A model generated the notes under the pieces. The model was not told the origin of the DNA. It was given only the letters and a program-made list of their open reading frames with translations, and searched no databases. The translations under genes were made by a program, and so were the position numbers. A DNA stretch of 64,000 nucleotides from Streptomyces sp. MA5143a (lineage in GTDB: Bacteria; Actinomycetota; Actinomycetes; Streptomycetales; Streptomycetaceae): assembly GCF_900290235.1 (NCBI RefSeq), contig NZ_OLMK01000066.1, positions 41,880-105,879 on the forward strand. Reading direction: 5' to 3'. Shown piece after piece: positions 36,150-44,436 of the stretch (the first letter of the stretch is position 1; each line of letters starts with the position of its first letter).

Positions 36150-37874
36150 GTGGGAGTGACGGGACGCGAGGACCGCAAGCCGGTGTCGGACGAGGCGAGC
36201 AGCGCCTTCGCCGCCGTGAGAGCGGCGGCCCAGGCGGGCCCAGTCCCGGGGATCGACGGCGAGTCGTCGGTGACGTCGGAGTTCGCGATCCCCGCCGGGC
36301 TGGACGTGCCGCCGGCCTCGGTGGAGCCGGAGTCGCAGACGACCTCGGAGTTCGCGCTGCCACGGGGGCTCACGCCGCCCGAGCCGGTGGCCGGGGAGCA
36401 GGAGGGGTCGGCGTTCAGCACCCCACGGACGTACCGCGCGAAACAGGCGCCGCCCGCGTTCACACCGGCGGGCGGCATCCCGGCCGTCAGCCTGACCAAG
36501 GACGCGCCGTGGCAGGACCGGATGCGGACCATGCTGCGGATGCCGGTGGCGGAGCGGCCCGCGCCGGAGCCGGTGCGCGCGGAGGGCGACTCGGGTCCCG
36601 CCGTGCCGCGGGTGCTCGACCTGACGCTGCGTATCGGGGAGCTGCTGCTCGCGGGCGGTGAGGGCGCGGAGGACGTGGAGGCGGCGATGTTCGCCGTCTG
36701 CCGGTCCTACGGCCTGGACCGCTGCGAGCCCACGGTGACGTTCACCCAGCTGTCGGTGACCCATCAGCCGTCGCTGGTGGACGACCCGGTCACCGCCTCG
36801 CGGATCGTGCGACGCCGGGCCACCGACTACACACGGCTCGCGGCCGTCTTCCGACTGGTGGACGACCTCAGCGACCCGGAGAACGTGATCTCGCTGGAGG
36901 AGGCGTACCGGCGGCTCGCGGAGATACGGCGCAACCGGCACCCGTATCCCGGCTGGGTGCTGACGGCCTCCAGCGGACTGCTGGCGGGCGCCGCGTCCAC
37001 GCTGGTCGGCGGTGGCGTCGTCGTGTTCGTGGCCGCCGCGCTCGGGGCCATGCTGGGCGACCGGCTGGCGTGGGTGTGCTCGGGGCGGGGGCTGCCGGAG
37101 TTCTACCAGTTCCTGGTGGCGGCGATGCCGCCGGCGGCGATCGGCGTGCTGCTGACCGTGTTCCACGTGGACGTGGAGGCCGCCGCCGTCATCACCGGTG
37201 GGCTGTTCGCCCTGCTGCCCGGGCGGGCGCTCGTCGCGGGCGTCCAGGACGGGCTGACCGGCTTCTACATCACCGCCTCCGCCCGTCTGCTGGAGGTCAT
37301 GTACCTCTTCGTGGGCATCGTGGTGGGGGTGCTGATCGTCCTGTACTTCGGGGTGAAGCTGGGGGCCCAGCTGAACCCGGACGCGGCGCTGAGCACCGCC
37401 GAGCGGCCCGTGCTCCAGCTCGTGGCGTCGATGCTGCTGTCGCTGACCTTCGCGGTCCTGCTCCAGCAGGAACGATCCACCGTGCTGGCGGTGACCCTCA
37501 ACGGGGGCGTGGCCTGGACGGTGTACGGGGCGATGCACTACGCGGGCGGGATCTCGCCGGTCGCGTCCACGGCGGTGGCCGCGGGCCTGGTGGGGCTGTT
37601 CGGGCAGCTGCTGTCCCGGTACCGGTTCGCGTCGGCGCTGCCGTACACGACGGCGGCGATCGGGCCGCTGCTGCCGGGTTCCGCGACGTACTTCGGGCTG
37701 CTGGCGTTCGCGCAGAACGACGTGGACGCGGGGCTGGTGTCGCTCACGAAGGCGGCGGCGCTGGCCATGGCGATCGCGATCGGGGTGAACCTCGGGTCGG
37801 AGCTCTTCCGGCTGTTCCTGCCGGGGGCGGCCCGGGCGGGACGCAAGGCGGCGAAGCGGACCCGCGGATTCTGA
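36150..37874 (+). CDS. Threonine/serine exporter family (ThrE) membrane protein
   Basis: A 574-residue one-chain ThrE protein combining the DUF1212 (N-terminal) and DUF3815 (C-terminal) halves, with about ten membrane helices from residue 270 onward. The soluble part includes LTLRIGELLLAGGEGAEDVEAAMFAVCRSYGLD and SVTHQPSLVDDP, the family start. Ahead of it is a long (about 140 residue) Pro-rich cytoplasmic tail with two copies of a TSEFA(I/L)PxGL motif and a conserved-looking DAPWQDRMRTMLRMP. Start GTG 36150 follows GCGGAG. It probably exports threonine and serine; substrates are inferred from Corynebacterium ThrE. Confidence 0.9.
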   Translation: MGVTGREDRKPVSDEASSAFAAVRAAAQAGPVPGIDGESSVTSEFAIPAGLDVPPASVEPESQTTSEFALPRGLTPPEPVAGEQEGSAFSTPRTYRAKQAPPAFTPAGGIPAVSLTKDAPWQDRMRTMLRMPVAERPAPEPVRAEGDSGPAVPRVLDLTLRIGELLLAGGEGAEDVEAAMFAVCRSYGLDRCEPTVTFTQLSVTHQPSLVDDPVTASRIVRRRATDYTRLAAVFRLVDDLSDPENVISLEEAYRRLAEIRRNRHPYPGWVLTASSGLLAGAASTLVGGGVVVFVAAALGAMLGDRLAWVCSGRGLPEFYQFLVAAMPPAAIGVLLTVFHVDVEAAAVITGGLFALLPGRALVAGVQDGLTGFYITASARLLEVMYLFVGIVVGVLIVLYFGVKLGAQLNPDAALSTAERPVLQLVASMLLSLTFAVLLQQERSTVLAVTLNGGVAWTVYGAMHYAGGISPVASTAVAAGLVGLFGQLLSRYRFASALPYTTAAIGPLLPGSATYFGLLAFAQNDVDAGLVSLTKAAALAMAIAIGVNLGSELFRLFLPGAARAGRKAAKRTRGF

Positions 37875-37928
37875 GCGCCTGCCGCCCGGGGGTGTGCTGT
37901 TCGCGGGCGACTGCGGGTCGTCTCGGGC

Positions 37929-37953
37929 TGATCGCGCAGTTCCCCGCGCCCCT
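37929..37953. repeat. Dispersed Streptomyces repeat, copy A
   Basis: Contains the 20-bp core GCGCAGTTCCCCGCGCCCCT (37934-37953) followed by a CGCGCCC/GGGCGCG hairpin. Identical cores occur at 47788-47807 and, reversed, at 56630-56649. It lies between convergent genes and may act as a terminator. Confidence 0.85.
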
Positions 37954-38010
37954 CAAAGCGAATCCGCGCCCCTGGCGACAAGGGCGCGGAGTCCTGGGCG
38001 GGGGCTGCGG

Positions 38011-38973
38011 TCAGTACTGCGGGTAGTTCTGCCCCTGGTAGCCCTGGTTGTCGCCTTGGCGGGGGTCCTGACGGGGGTCCTGCGGGTACTGGTTGTCCTG
38101 CGGGTACTGCGGGGCGTACGGCTGCCGCGGGGGCTGCTGGTAGCCGTGGTCCTGGTGGCCGCCGTGGTCGTAGCCCTGGTTCGGATAGCCCTGGTAGCCC
38201 TGGTTGCCGTAGCCCTGGTGCTGGTCGTACTGCTGCTGGTGCGGGGGCCGCTGCGCGTACGGCTGGGGCTGGTCGGTGGAGGGGACGCGGCGGAGCTGGG
38301 TCGTCGCGTCGTCCATCACCGGGGCGGCGGCCGGGGCCTGTTCGGGCTGGTTCTTCTTCGCCTTACGGGCCTTCAGCAGCTCGATGATGATCGGGAGCAC
38401 CGAGATGAGGACGATCAGGATCAGCATCGCCTCGATGTTCTTGCGGACGAAGTCGATCTGACCGAGCCAGGCGCCCAGCAGTGTGACGCCCGCGCCCCAG
38501 AGGATGCCGCCGACGACGTTGAAGATCAGGAACGTGCGGTACTTCATGCCGCTGACGCCGGCGATGATCGGCGTGAACGTGCGCACGATGGGCACGAAGC
38601 GGGCCAGGACGAGGGACTTCGGGCCGTGCTTCTCGAAGAACTCGTGGGCCTTGGTGACGTTCTCCTGTTTGAACAGGCGCGAGTCGGGCCGCTTGAAGAG
38701 GGCGGGGCCGACCTTCTTGCCGAACATGTAGCCCGCCTGGTCGCCCAGGATCGCCGAGACGCAGATCAGCACGATGGCCGCCCACAGCGGGAAGTCCAGC
38801 ACATCGGTCGCGATGAGCATGCCGGCCGTGAACAGCAGCGAGTCACCCGGCAGGAAGAAGCCGATGAGGAGGCCGGACTCGGCGAACACGATCACGAGCA
38901 GGCCCCAGATCCCGAACGAGTCGAGCAGGTAATCCGGGTCCAGCCAGCTCGGTCCGAGGGCGATCGTCGTCAC
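38011..38973 (-). CDS. DedA-family membrane protein with Q/Y/G-rich C-terminal tail
   Basis: A 320-residue DedA (VTT domain) protein, a family of phospholipid flippases/transporters needed for membrane homeostasis. About five helices lie in residues 20-205. FFLPGDSLL (39-47), GDQAGYMFGKKVG and FVPIVRTFTPIIAG (127-139, with the essential arginines) are intact. After a short basic linker, residues 235-320 are a tail made almost only of Gln, Tyr, Gly, Pro and Asp, repeating NQGYQGY-like units, which looks prion-like and disordered. GTG 38973 is used because CAGGAG precedes it; an upstream in-frame ATG at 39003 would add ten residues. Confidence 0.92.
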   Translation of the reverse strand: MTTIALGPSWLDPDYLLDSFGIWGLLVIVFAESGLLIGFFLPGDSLLFTAGMLIATDVLDFPLWAAIVLICVSAILGDQAGYMFGKKVGPALFKRPDSRLFKQENVTKAHEFFEKHGPKSLVLARFVPIVRTFTPIIAGVSGMKYRTFLIFNVVGGILWGAGVTLLGAWLGQIDFVRKNIEAMLILIVLISVLPIIIELLKARKAKKNQPEQAPAAAPVMDDATTQLRRVPSTDQPQPYAQRPPHQQQYDQHQGYGNQGYQGYPNQGYDHGGHQDHGYQQPPRQPYAPQYPQDNQYPQDPRQDPRQGDNQGYQGQNYPQY

Positions 38974-39124
38974 GGTTCCGGGCTCCTGGGGGGTGAGAGG
39001 CAAGTGAGGGCCCGCGGGTGAGGACCCACAGGGGTGACCAAAGCTATCAACGCACGGTCACCCCCTCAGGTTCCACGGGCTCCTCCAGGGTGCCCTGTGC
39101 CCGCCCCGGGACCAAGCCGCGTGG

Positions 39125-39886
39125 TCAGGGGCGCGCACGGGCGGCGTTGGCCGTGATCGCCTCCCGCAGGTGCTCCGCGAGCCCCGGACGCAGGGAGTCG
39201 TAGAACGCCTTGAACCGCTCGTCGGCGACGTACATCTCACCGAGGGAACGGTGCATGTCGTAGGGGCACTCGTAGAACCAACGGCAGATGTGGAGGCGGT
39301 GCTCCTCGGCCATGTCCATCGCGGCCTCGCCGGTCGCCGGTTCACCGGCGGTCATCAGGGCGTCGTAGCGCGCGCCCCAGTCGGCCACCTCGGCCTGCAT
39401 GCGCTTCCAGTCGTCCTTGGTGTACGAGGCGGCGCGTCGCTGCGACTCGGCATACGCGTCGGTGCCGCCCCAGCGCTGCTCGGCCTCCTCGGCGTACTGC
39501 TCGGGGTCCTTGTCCCCGAAGACCTCGAACCGCTCCTCGGGCGTGAGGTTGATTCCCATCTTCCGTGCCTCCATGGCGTGTTCCACGGCCGCGGCCATCT
39601 TCGTCAGCTTCTCGATCCGGGCGGTCAGCAGCTCGTGCTGGCGGCGCAGGTGCGCCCGCGGGTCCGTCTCCGGGTCGTCGAGCAGGGCCGCGACCTCGTC
39701 GAGGGGGAAACCGAGCTCCCGGTAGAACAGGATCTGCTGGAGCCGGTCGAGGTCGGCGTCGCTGTAACGGCGGTGCCCCGCGTGGGTGCGTTCGCTCGGT
39801 ACGAGCAGGCCGATCTCGTCGTAGTGGTGCAGTGTGCGCACCGTGATCCCGGCGAATCCGGAGACCTGCCCCACGGTGTGGCTCAT
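39125..39886 (-). CDS. tipA: MerR-family TipAL-like regulator with TipAS domain
   Basis: A 253-residue homologue of S. lividans TipAL, same length. The MerR winged helix (TVRTLHHYDEIGLLVP) is at 16-30, a coiled coil at 75-108 and the TipAS ligand domain from M110. M110 (ATG at 39559) has GGAGG eight bases upstream (39568-39572), so the short TipAS form is probably also made from an internal start. C207 is present, but residue 214, the Cys that I recall as the covalent thiopeptide attachment site, is Ser here (HRSLGEM). Its own upstream region carries a ptipA-like promoter. It is divergent from glutamate decarboxylase. Confidence 0.93.
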   Translation of the reverse strand: MSHTVGQVSGFAGITVRTLHHYDEIGLLVPSERTHAGHRRYSDADLDRLQQILFYRELGFPLDEVAALLDDPETDPRAHLRRQHELLTARIEKLTKMAAAVEHAMEARKMGINLTPEERFEVFGDKDPEQYAEEAEQRWGGTDAYAESQRRAASYTKDDWKRMQAEVADWGARYDALMTAGEPATGEAAMDMAEEHRLHICRWFYECPYDMHRSLGEMYVADERFKAFYDSLRPGLAEHLREAITANAARARP

Positions 39887-39914
39887 GTTCCGCTCCTCCC
39901 TTCGGTCACCGTCC

Positions 39915-39945
39915 AGCCTGGGTCCTCACGTCGCGTGAGGTGCAA
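39915..39945 (-). promoter_or_regulatory. ptipA-like promoter with palindrome in a 19-bp spacer
   Basis: Read on the minus strand: TTGCAC (39940-39945) as -35, a perfect CCTCACG-n3-CGTGAGG palindrome (39924-39940), and CAGGCT (39915-39920) as -10, 19 bases apart. This matches the layout I recall for S. lividans ptipA, including the over-long spacer that MerR-type activators correct. AGGGAGGAG (39893-39901) is the ribosome site. Confidence 0.85.
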
Positions 39946-39975
39946 GTCCCCCGTACCGCCCCTACCGTCGAAGAC

Positions 39976-41412
39976 ATGCCACTGCACCGATGGGACCCCC
40001 TCGCCCCGGACGACCGGCGGCACGACGGCGACCGGCGGCGGATCGCCATGAACCCCTTCTACGGCGCGGCCGACCCGGTCGCCGGTATGGCGCAGGCCCC
40101 ACCCAGGCACCGGCTGCCGGACGGCCCGCTGACACCCTCCACGGCGTATCAGCTGGTCCACGACGAACTCATGCTGGACGGCAACGCACGGCTGAACCTG
40201 GCCACCTTCGTCACCACCTGGATGGAGCCGCAGGCCGCCGTCCTGATGAGCGAGTGCCGGGACAAGAACATGATCGACAAGGACGAGTACCCACGCACGG
40301 CCGAGCTGGAGCGGCGCTGTGTGGCGATGCTCGCCGATCTGTGGAACGCGCCCGACCCGGCCACGGCCGTCGGCTGCTCGACCACCGGGTCCAGCGAGGC
40401 GTGCATGCTCGCCGGGATGGCCCTCAAACGGCGGTGGGCGCGGCGCAACGCCGACCGGTACCCCTCGGCGGACGCGCGGCCCAATCTGGTCATGGGCGTC
40501 AATGTGCAGGTCTGCTGGGAGAAGTTCTGCAACTTCTGGGAGGTGGAGGCCCGGCAGGTGCCCATGGAGGGCGACCGGTACCACCTCGACCCGGCGGCGG
40601 CCGCCGCGCTGTGCGACGAGAACACCATCGGGGTGGTGGGCGTCCTCGGGTCCACCTTCGACGGGTCCTACGAGCCGATCGCGGAGCTGTGCGCGGCGCT
40701 CGACGAACTGCGGGAGCGCACGGGGCTCGACGTGCCCGTGCATGTCGACGGGGCGTCGGGCGCCATGGTCGCGCCGTTCCTGGACGAGGACCTCGTGTGG
40801 GACTTCCGGCTGCCGAGGGTGGCGTCGATCAACACGTCCGGGCACAAGTACGGGCTGGTGTACCCCGGTGTGGGCTGGGCGCTGTGGCGGTCGCCCGCCG
40901 AGCTGCCCGAGGAGCTGGTGTTCCGGGTGAACTACCTGGGCGGCGACATGCCGACCTTCGCGCTGAACTTCTCACGGCCGGGCGCCCAGGTCGTCGCGCA
41001 GTACTACACCTTCCTGCGGCTGGGCCGCGAGGGGTTCCGCGCGGTGCAGCAGTCCACGCGGGACGTCGCCACCGGGCTCGCCGGGCAGGTGGCCGCGTTC
41101 GGTGACTTCCGGCTGCTCACACGGGGCGACGAGCTGCCGGTGTTCGCCTTCACCACCACCGACGACGTCACCGCGTACGACGTGTTCGACGTGGCGCGGC
41201 GGCTGAGCGAGCGGGGCTGGCTGGTGCCGGCGTACACCTTCCCGGAGAACCGTCAGGACCTGTCCGTGCTGCGCGTGGTGTGCCGCAACGGGTTCTCCTC
41301 CGACCTCGCCGAGCTGTTCCTGGAGGATCTGGGGCGGCTACTGCCCGAACTGCGCAAGCAGCCGCACCCGATCACCCGCGACAAGGCCGCCGCGACCGGC
41401 TTCCATCACTAG
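39976..41412 (+). CDS. gad: Glutamate decarboxylase
   Basis: This PLP enzyme converts glutamate to GABA and consumes a proton. It has 478 residues. CSTTGSSEACMLAGMA (cofactor phosphate region), HVDGASGAMVAPF and INTSGHKYGLVYPG with Schiff-base K291 match the GadB family, as do MNPFYG near the start and the C-terminal HPITRDKA. ATG 39976 has no clear ribosome site, and TACCGT (39963-39968) lies seven bases before it, so a leaderless transcript is possible. The promoter must overlap the TipAL-like operator region, which suggests shared control. Confidence 0.94.
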   Translation: MPLHRWDPLAPDDRRHDGDRRRIAMNPFYGAADPVAGMAQAPPRHRLPDGPLTPSTAYQLVHDELMLDGNARLNLATFVTTWMEPQAAVLMSECRDKNMIDKDEYPRTAELERRCVAMLADLWNAPDPATAVGCSTTGSSEACMLAGMALKRRWARRNADRYPSADARPNLVMGVNVQVCWEKFCNFWEVEARQVPMEGDRYHLDPAAAAALCDENTIGVVGVLGSTFDGSYEPIAELCAALDELRERTGLDVPVHVDGASGAMVAPFLDEDLVWDFRLPRVASINTSGHKYGLVYPGVGWALWRSPAELPEELVFRVNYLGGDMPTFALNFSRPGAQVVAQYYTFLRLGREGFRAVQQSTRDVATGLAGQVAAFGDFRLLTRGDELPVFAFTTTDDVTAYDVFDVARRLSERGWLVPAYTFPENRQDLSVLRVVCRNGFSSDLAELFLEDLGRLLPELRKQPHPITRDKAAATGFHH

Positions 41413-41484
41413 CGCGGTCACGGAAGCCGACGCGCGGGCGCACCACACGGGTGTGTGCCACCACGTCGTGCCGGTCGAACTTGA

Positions 41485-42126
41485 TCAGCGGGTGTCCTCC
41501 GGATGCCGCTCCCCCGTCGCGTACGGGTTCTCCTGGCCCTCGGCCAGGACACCGACGAACGGTTCGCCCTCATCGGCGAAGGTGTAGGCGCCGCCGCGGA
41601 TCCGCTCGATGAGCCCCTGGGTCCACTCGGCGCCGGCGTCGGCGGAGTGGACCCAGAAGTTCATGATCTCGCCGATGTGGCCGAGCTGGGCGGGGCCGTC
41701 CTCGGGGGTGTAGTGGTCGGTGACCGCGGCGCGCCACTGCTGGATGGTGCGCACCCGCTGCTGGAGGAGGCCGAGGACCTCCTCGCGGTCGAGGTCGACC
41801 ATGAAGCCGAGCGCCGCGGAGAGCACGTCCGGCTTCTGGTCGTGGGCGAGGAGGGACTGCCGCAGCAGGCTCAGATACTCGGCGGTGCCCTTCTCCGTGA
41901 TCTCGTACTCGGTGCGCGGCGGGCCGCCGGCGGTCGAGGGGGCGATCTCGTGCGCGTGCAGCAGTCCCTGTTTCGCCATCTGCTTCAGGGCGTGGTAGAT
42001 CGAGCCAGGCTTGGCGTTGGACCACTCGTGCGCGCCCCAGTACTCCAGGTCGTTGCGCACCTGGTAGCCGTGGGCCCGCCCGTGCTGGCGCACCGCGCCC
42101 AGCACGAGAAGACGGATCGCTGACAT
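41485..42126 (-). CDS. PadR-family transcriptional regulator
   Basis: A 213-residue regulator. The N-terminal winged helix (IRLLVLGAVRQHGRAHGYQVRNDL, then KPGSIYHALKQMAKQGLL and the wing TEYEITEKGTAEYLSLL) is the PadR pattern, with a C-terminal helical dimerisation domain (VRTIQQWRAAV, NFWVHSADAGAEWTQ). It lies 26 bases before the DinB gene on the same strand in reverse order (the DinB gene is upstream), so the two may be one unit. Ligand unknown. Confidence 0.92.
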   Translation of the reverse strand: MSAIRLLVLGAVRQHGRAHGYQVRNDLEYWGAHEWSNAKPGSIYHALKQMAKQGLLHAHEIAPSTAGGPPRTEYEITEKGTAEYLSLLRQSLLAHDQKPDVLSAALGFMVDLDREEVLGLLQQRVRTIQQWRAAVTDHYTPEDGPAQLGHIGEIMNFWVHSADAGAEWTQGLIERIRGGAYTFADEGEPFVGVLAEGQENPYATGERHPEDTR

Positions 42127-42152
42127 GGGGCCCAGCGTAGGACCCGGCGAGG

Positions 42153-42701
42153 TCAGCCCCAGTCGGCGCCCTGTTCCTTCGCCACCAGCTCGAAGGCGGT
42201 CGCGCCGTCCAGCGACTCCCGGATGATGTCGGCGTGCCCGGCGTGCCGGGCCGTCTCCCGGATCAGGTGCAGGCACAGCCAGCGCATGGAGAGCGTCTCG
42301 TCCTGCGGGTGCCAGGGCGCCGCCGGCAGTTCGAAGGTGTCGTCGAGGCTCGGCACCGCGCGGATGAACGCCTCCGTCTCGGCGGCCACCTTCTCGTAGT
42401 ACGCGAGCTGCTGCTCGACGGTCTCGTCGCCGACGAGGGTGAAGCACTCGTGCCAGTTCGACTCGTCCCGCTGCACCGCCGCGGGCTCGCCCTTGGCACG
42501 TGCGATCCAGCCCTGCTCGACCTCGGCGACATGCTTGACCAGCACGGCCAGGGACAGCTCGCTCGCGCTCGGCCGGCTGCTTGCCTGTTCGTCGGTCAGG
42601 CCGAGCAGCGTGCGCCGCAGGCCGCCGCGCTGCTCCGCCAGGAAGGCCAGCAGCGCCCCCCGCTCGTCGCCCTTCGCCTCTGCCTGCACGTGCGTGACCA
42701 T
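42153..42701 (-). CDS. DinB/DUF664 family protein
   Basis: A 182-residue four-helix protein of the DinB/YfiT metal-dependent superfamily, which includes bacillithiol and mycothiol transferases. The three expected metal histidines fit HVAEVEQGW (His near 57) and HLIRETARHAGHADIIRE (two His near 144-155). It may conjugate a thiol to a substrate, but that cannot be shown from sequence. It is followed by the PadR gene. Confidence 0.88.
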   Translation of the reverse strand: MVTHVQAEAKGDERGALLAFLAEQRGGLRRTLLGLTDEQASSRPSASELSLAVLVKHVAEVEQGWIARAKGEPAAVQRDESNWHECFTLVGDETVEQQLAYYEKVAAETEAFIRAVPSLDDTFELPAAPWHPQDETLSMRWLCLHLIRETARHAGHADIIRESLDGATAFELVAKEQGADWG

Positions 42702-42836
42702 GACCGGCCGCCTTTCGTCGGGTCCGGGCTCCGGTGAGCCCCTCTGACACCTCCGAAGCTACGGGGGCTTGCGGACAGGTACGGTCCGCAAGGGCGCGGG
42801 GCGTTCGAAACCCGGTGGACGATCAGCCGGACGGCG

Positions 42837-44297
42837 TCAGAACGGGAAGCGGCTGCGGCCGTGCTGGATCGAGATCCACTTCTGGGTGGTGAACGCCTCC
42901 ACCGTGGTCTCACCGCCCAGGCGCCCGAGGCCGGAGTGCTTCTCGCCGCCGAAGGGGACGATCGGCTCGTCGTGGACGGTGCCGTCGTTGACGTGGAACA
43001 TCCCGGTGTCGATCCGCTGGGCGAAGCGCACCCCCCGCTCGACGTCCCCGGTGTGGACGGCGCCGCTCAGGCCGTACGGGGTGTCGTTGACGAGGCGGAC
43101 GGCCTCCTCCTCCCCGTCGAAGGGGATGAGGAAGGCGATGGGCCCGAAGATCTCCTGCTTCAGGAGGGGGGAGCCGGCCGGGAGGCCGGTGAGGACGCTC
43201 GGCCCGACCAGGTTGTCGATGGTGGTGCCGCGGACGAGCGCCGTGGCGCCCTGGGCGATCGCCTGGTCGACGACGGCGGTCAGGGCGTCGGCCTGCGAGG
43301 AACTGATCACCGGGCCGATGACCGTCTCCGGGTCGCGCGGGTCGCCGGTCTTGAGCGCCTGCACCCTCGCCACGAACTTCTCGGTGAACTCCTCCTGCAC
43401 GGAGCGGTCCACCAGGACGCGGTTCGCGGCCATGCAGACCTGGCCCTGGTGGACGTAGCGGGAGAAGACCGCCGCGTCGACCGCGTAGTCGACGTCCGCG
43501 TCGTCCAGCACCACCAGCGCGCTGTTGCCGCCCAGTTCGAGGACCACGCGCTTGAAGTGCGCGGCGGCGACGGTGGCGACATGGCGGCCGACCCTGTCGG
43601 AGCCGGTGAAGGAGATGACCTTGGGGACCGGGTGCTCGATGAAGGCGTCGCCGATCTCGGCGATGTCGGTGACGACGACGTTCAGCAGACCGGCCGGCAG
43701 ACCCGCCTCCTCGAAGATCTTCGCGACCAGTGTGCCGCCGGTGACCGGGGTGTCCTCGTGCGGCTTCAGCACGACACCGTTGCCGAGCGCGAGGGCCGGG
43801 GCGACCGACTTGAGGGAGAGCAGGAACGGGAAGTTGAAGGGGCTGATCACCCCCACCACACCGACCGGCACACGGTAGAGGCGGTTCTCCTTGCCCTCGA
43901 CCGGCGAGGGGATGATGCTCCCCTCCGGGCGCAGCGCCAGCCGAATCGATTCGCGCAGGAACTCCTTGGCGAGGTGCAGTTCGAAGCCGGCCTTGAGGCG
44001 GGTACCGCCCAGCTCGGCGGTGATCACCTCGGCGATCTCCCGCTCGCGCTCCTCGACGACCCGCAGGGCCTTCTCGAACACGGCGCGACGGGCGTAGGCG
44101 TTGACGTCGGCCCACTCCCGCTGGGCGTCCCGCGCGGCCCGGTAGGCCTCGTCCACCTCGTCGACCGTGGCGATCGTGATCGACGCGAGCTTCTCGCCGT
44201 CGTAGGGGTCGAAGTCGATGATGTCCCAGGAGCCGGTGCCGGGGCGCCACTCACCGCCGATGTACTGCTGCGCCAGATCGGTGAAGTAGGACGACAT
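42837..44297 (-). CDS. NAD(P)-dependent aldehyde dehydrogenase (benzaldehyde dehydrogenase-like)
   Basis: A 486-residue ALDH. Catalytic Cys288 (GQVCMAANR), general base Glu254 (LELGGNS), SPFNFPFLLSLKSVAPALALGN and SFTGSDRVGRHV of the cofactor fold, and FGPIAFLIPF are complete. The closest named group by motif is the aromatic aldehyde dehydrogenases, but substrate is inference. ATG 44297 follows GAGGG. The 139-base upstream gap holds nested dyads (CAGTGCA 44347 with TGCACTG 44386, and GTGATCAC 44361-44368), possibly an operator. Confidence 0.92.
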   Translation of the reverse strand: MSSYFTDLAQQYIGGEWRPGTGSWDIIDFDPYDGEKLASITIATVDEVDEAYRAARDAQREWADVNAYARRAVFEKALRVVEEREREIAEVITAELGGTRLKAGFELHLAKEFLRESIRLALRPEGSIIPSPVEGKENRLYRVPVGVVGVISPFNFPFLLSLKSVAPALALGNGVVLKPHEDTPVTGGTLVAKIFEEAGLPAGLLNVVVTDIAEIGDAFIEHPVPKVISFTGSDRVGRHVATVAAAHFKRVVLELGGNSALVVLDDADVDYAVDAAVFSRYVHQGQVCMAANRVLVDRSVQEEFTEKFVARVQALKTGDPRDPETVIGPVISSSQADALTAVVDQAIAQGATALVRGTTIDNLVGPSVLTGLPAGSPLLKQEIFGPIAFLIPFDGEEEAVRLVNDTPYGLSGAVHTGDVERGVRFAQRIDTGMFHVNDGTVHDEPIVPFGGEKHSGLGRLGGETTVEAFTTQKWISIQHGRSRFPF

Positions 44298-44436
44298 GTG
44301 AACCCTCAATCCCTCGCGCCCGGGACGGACACCCGTACGCACACGACAGTGCATGACGATGTGATCACGCGTCATCGTACGTCTGTGCACTGAGAGTTGA
44401 GGGGGAATCCCGGAGACTCACGGGGGCCCGAGGACC

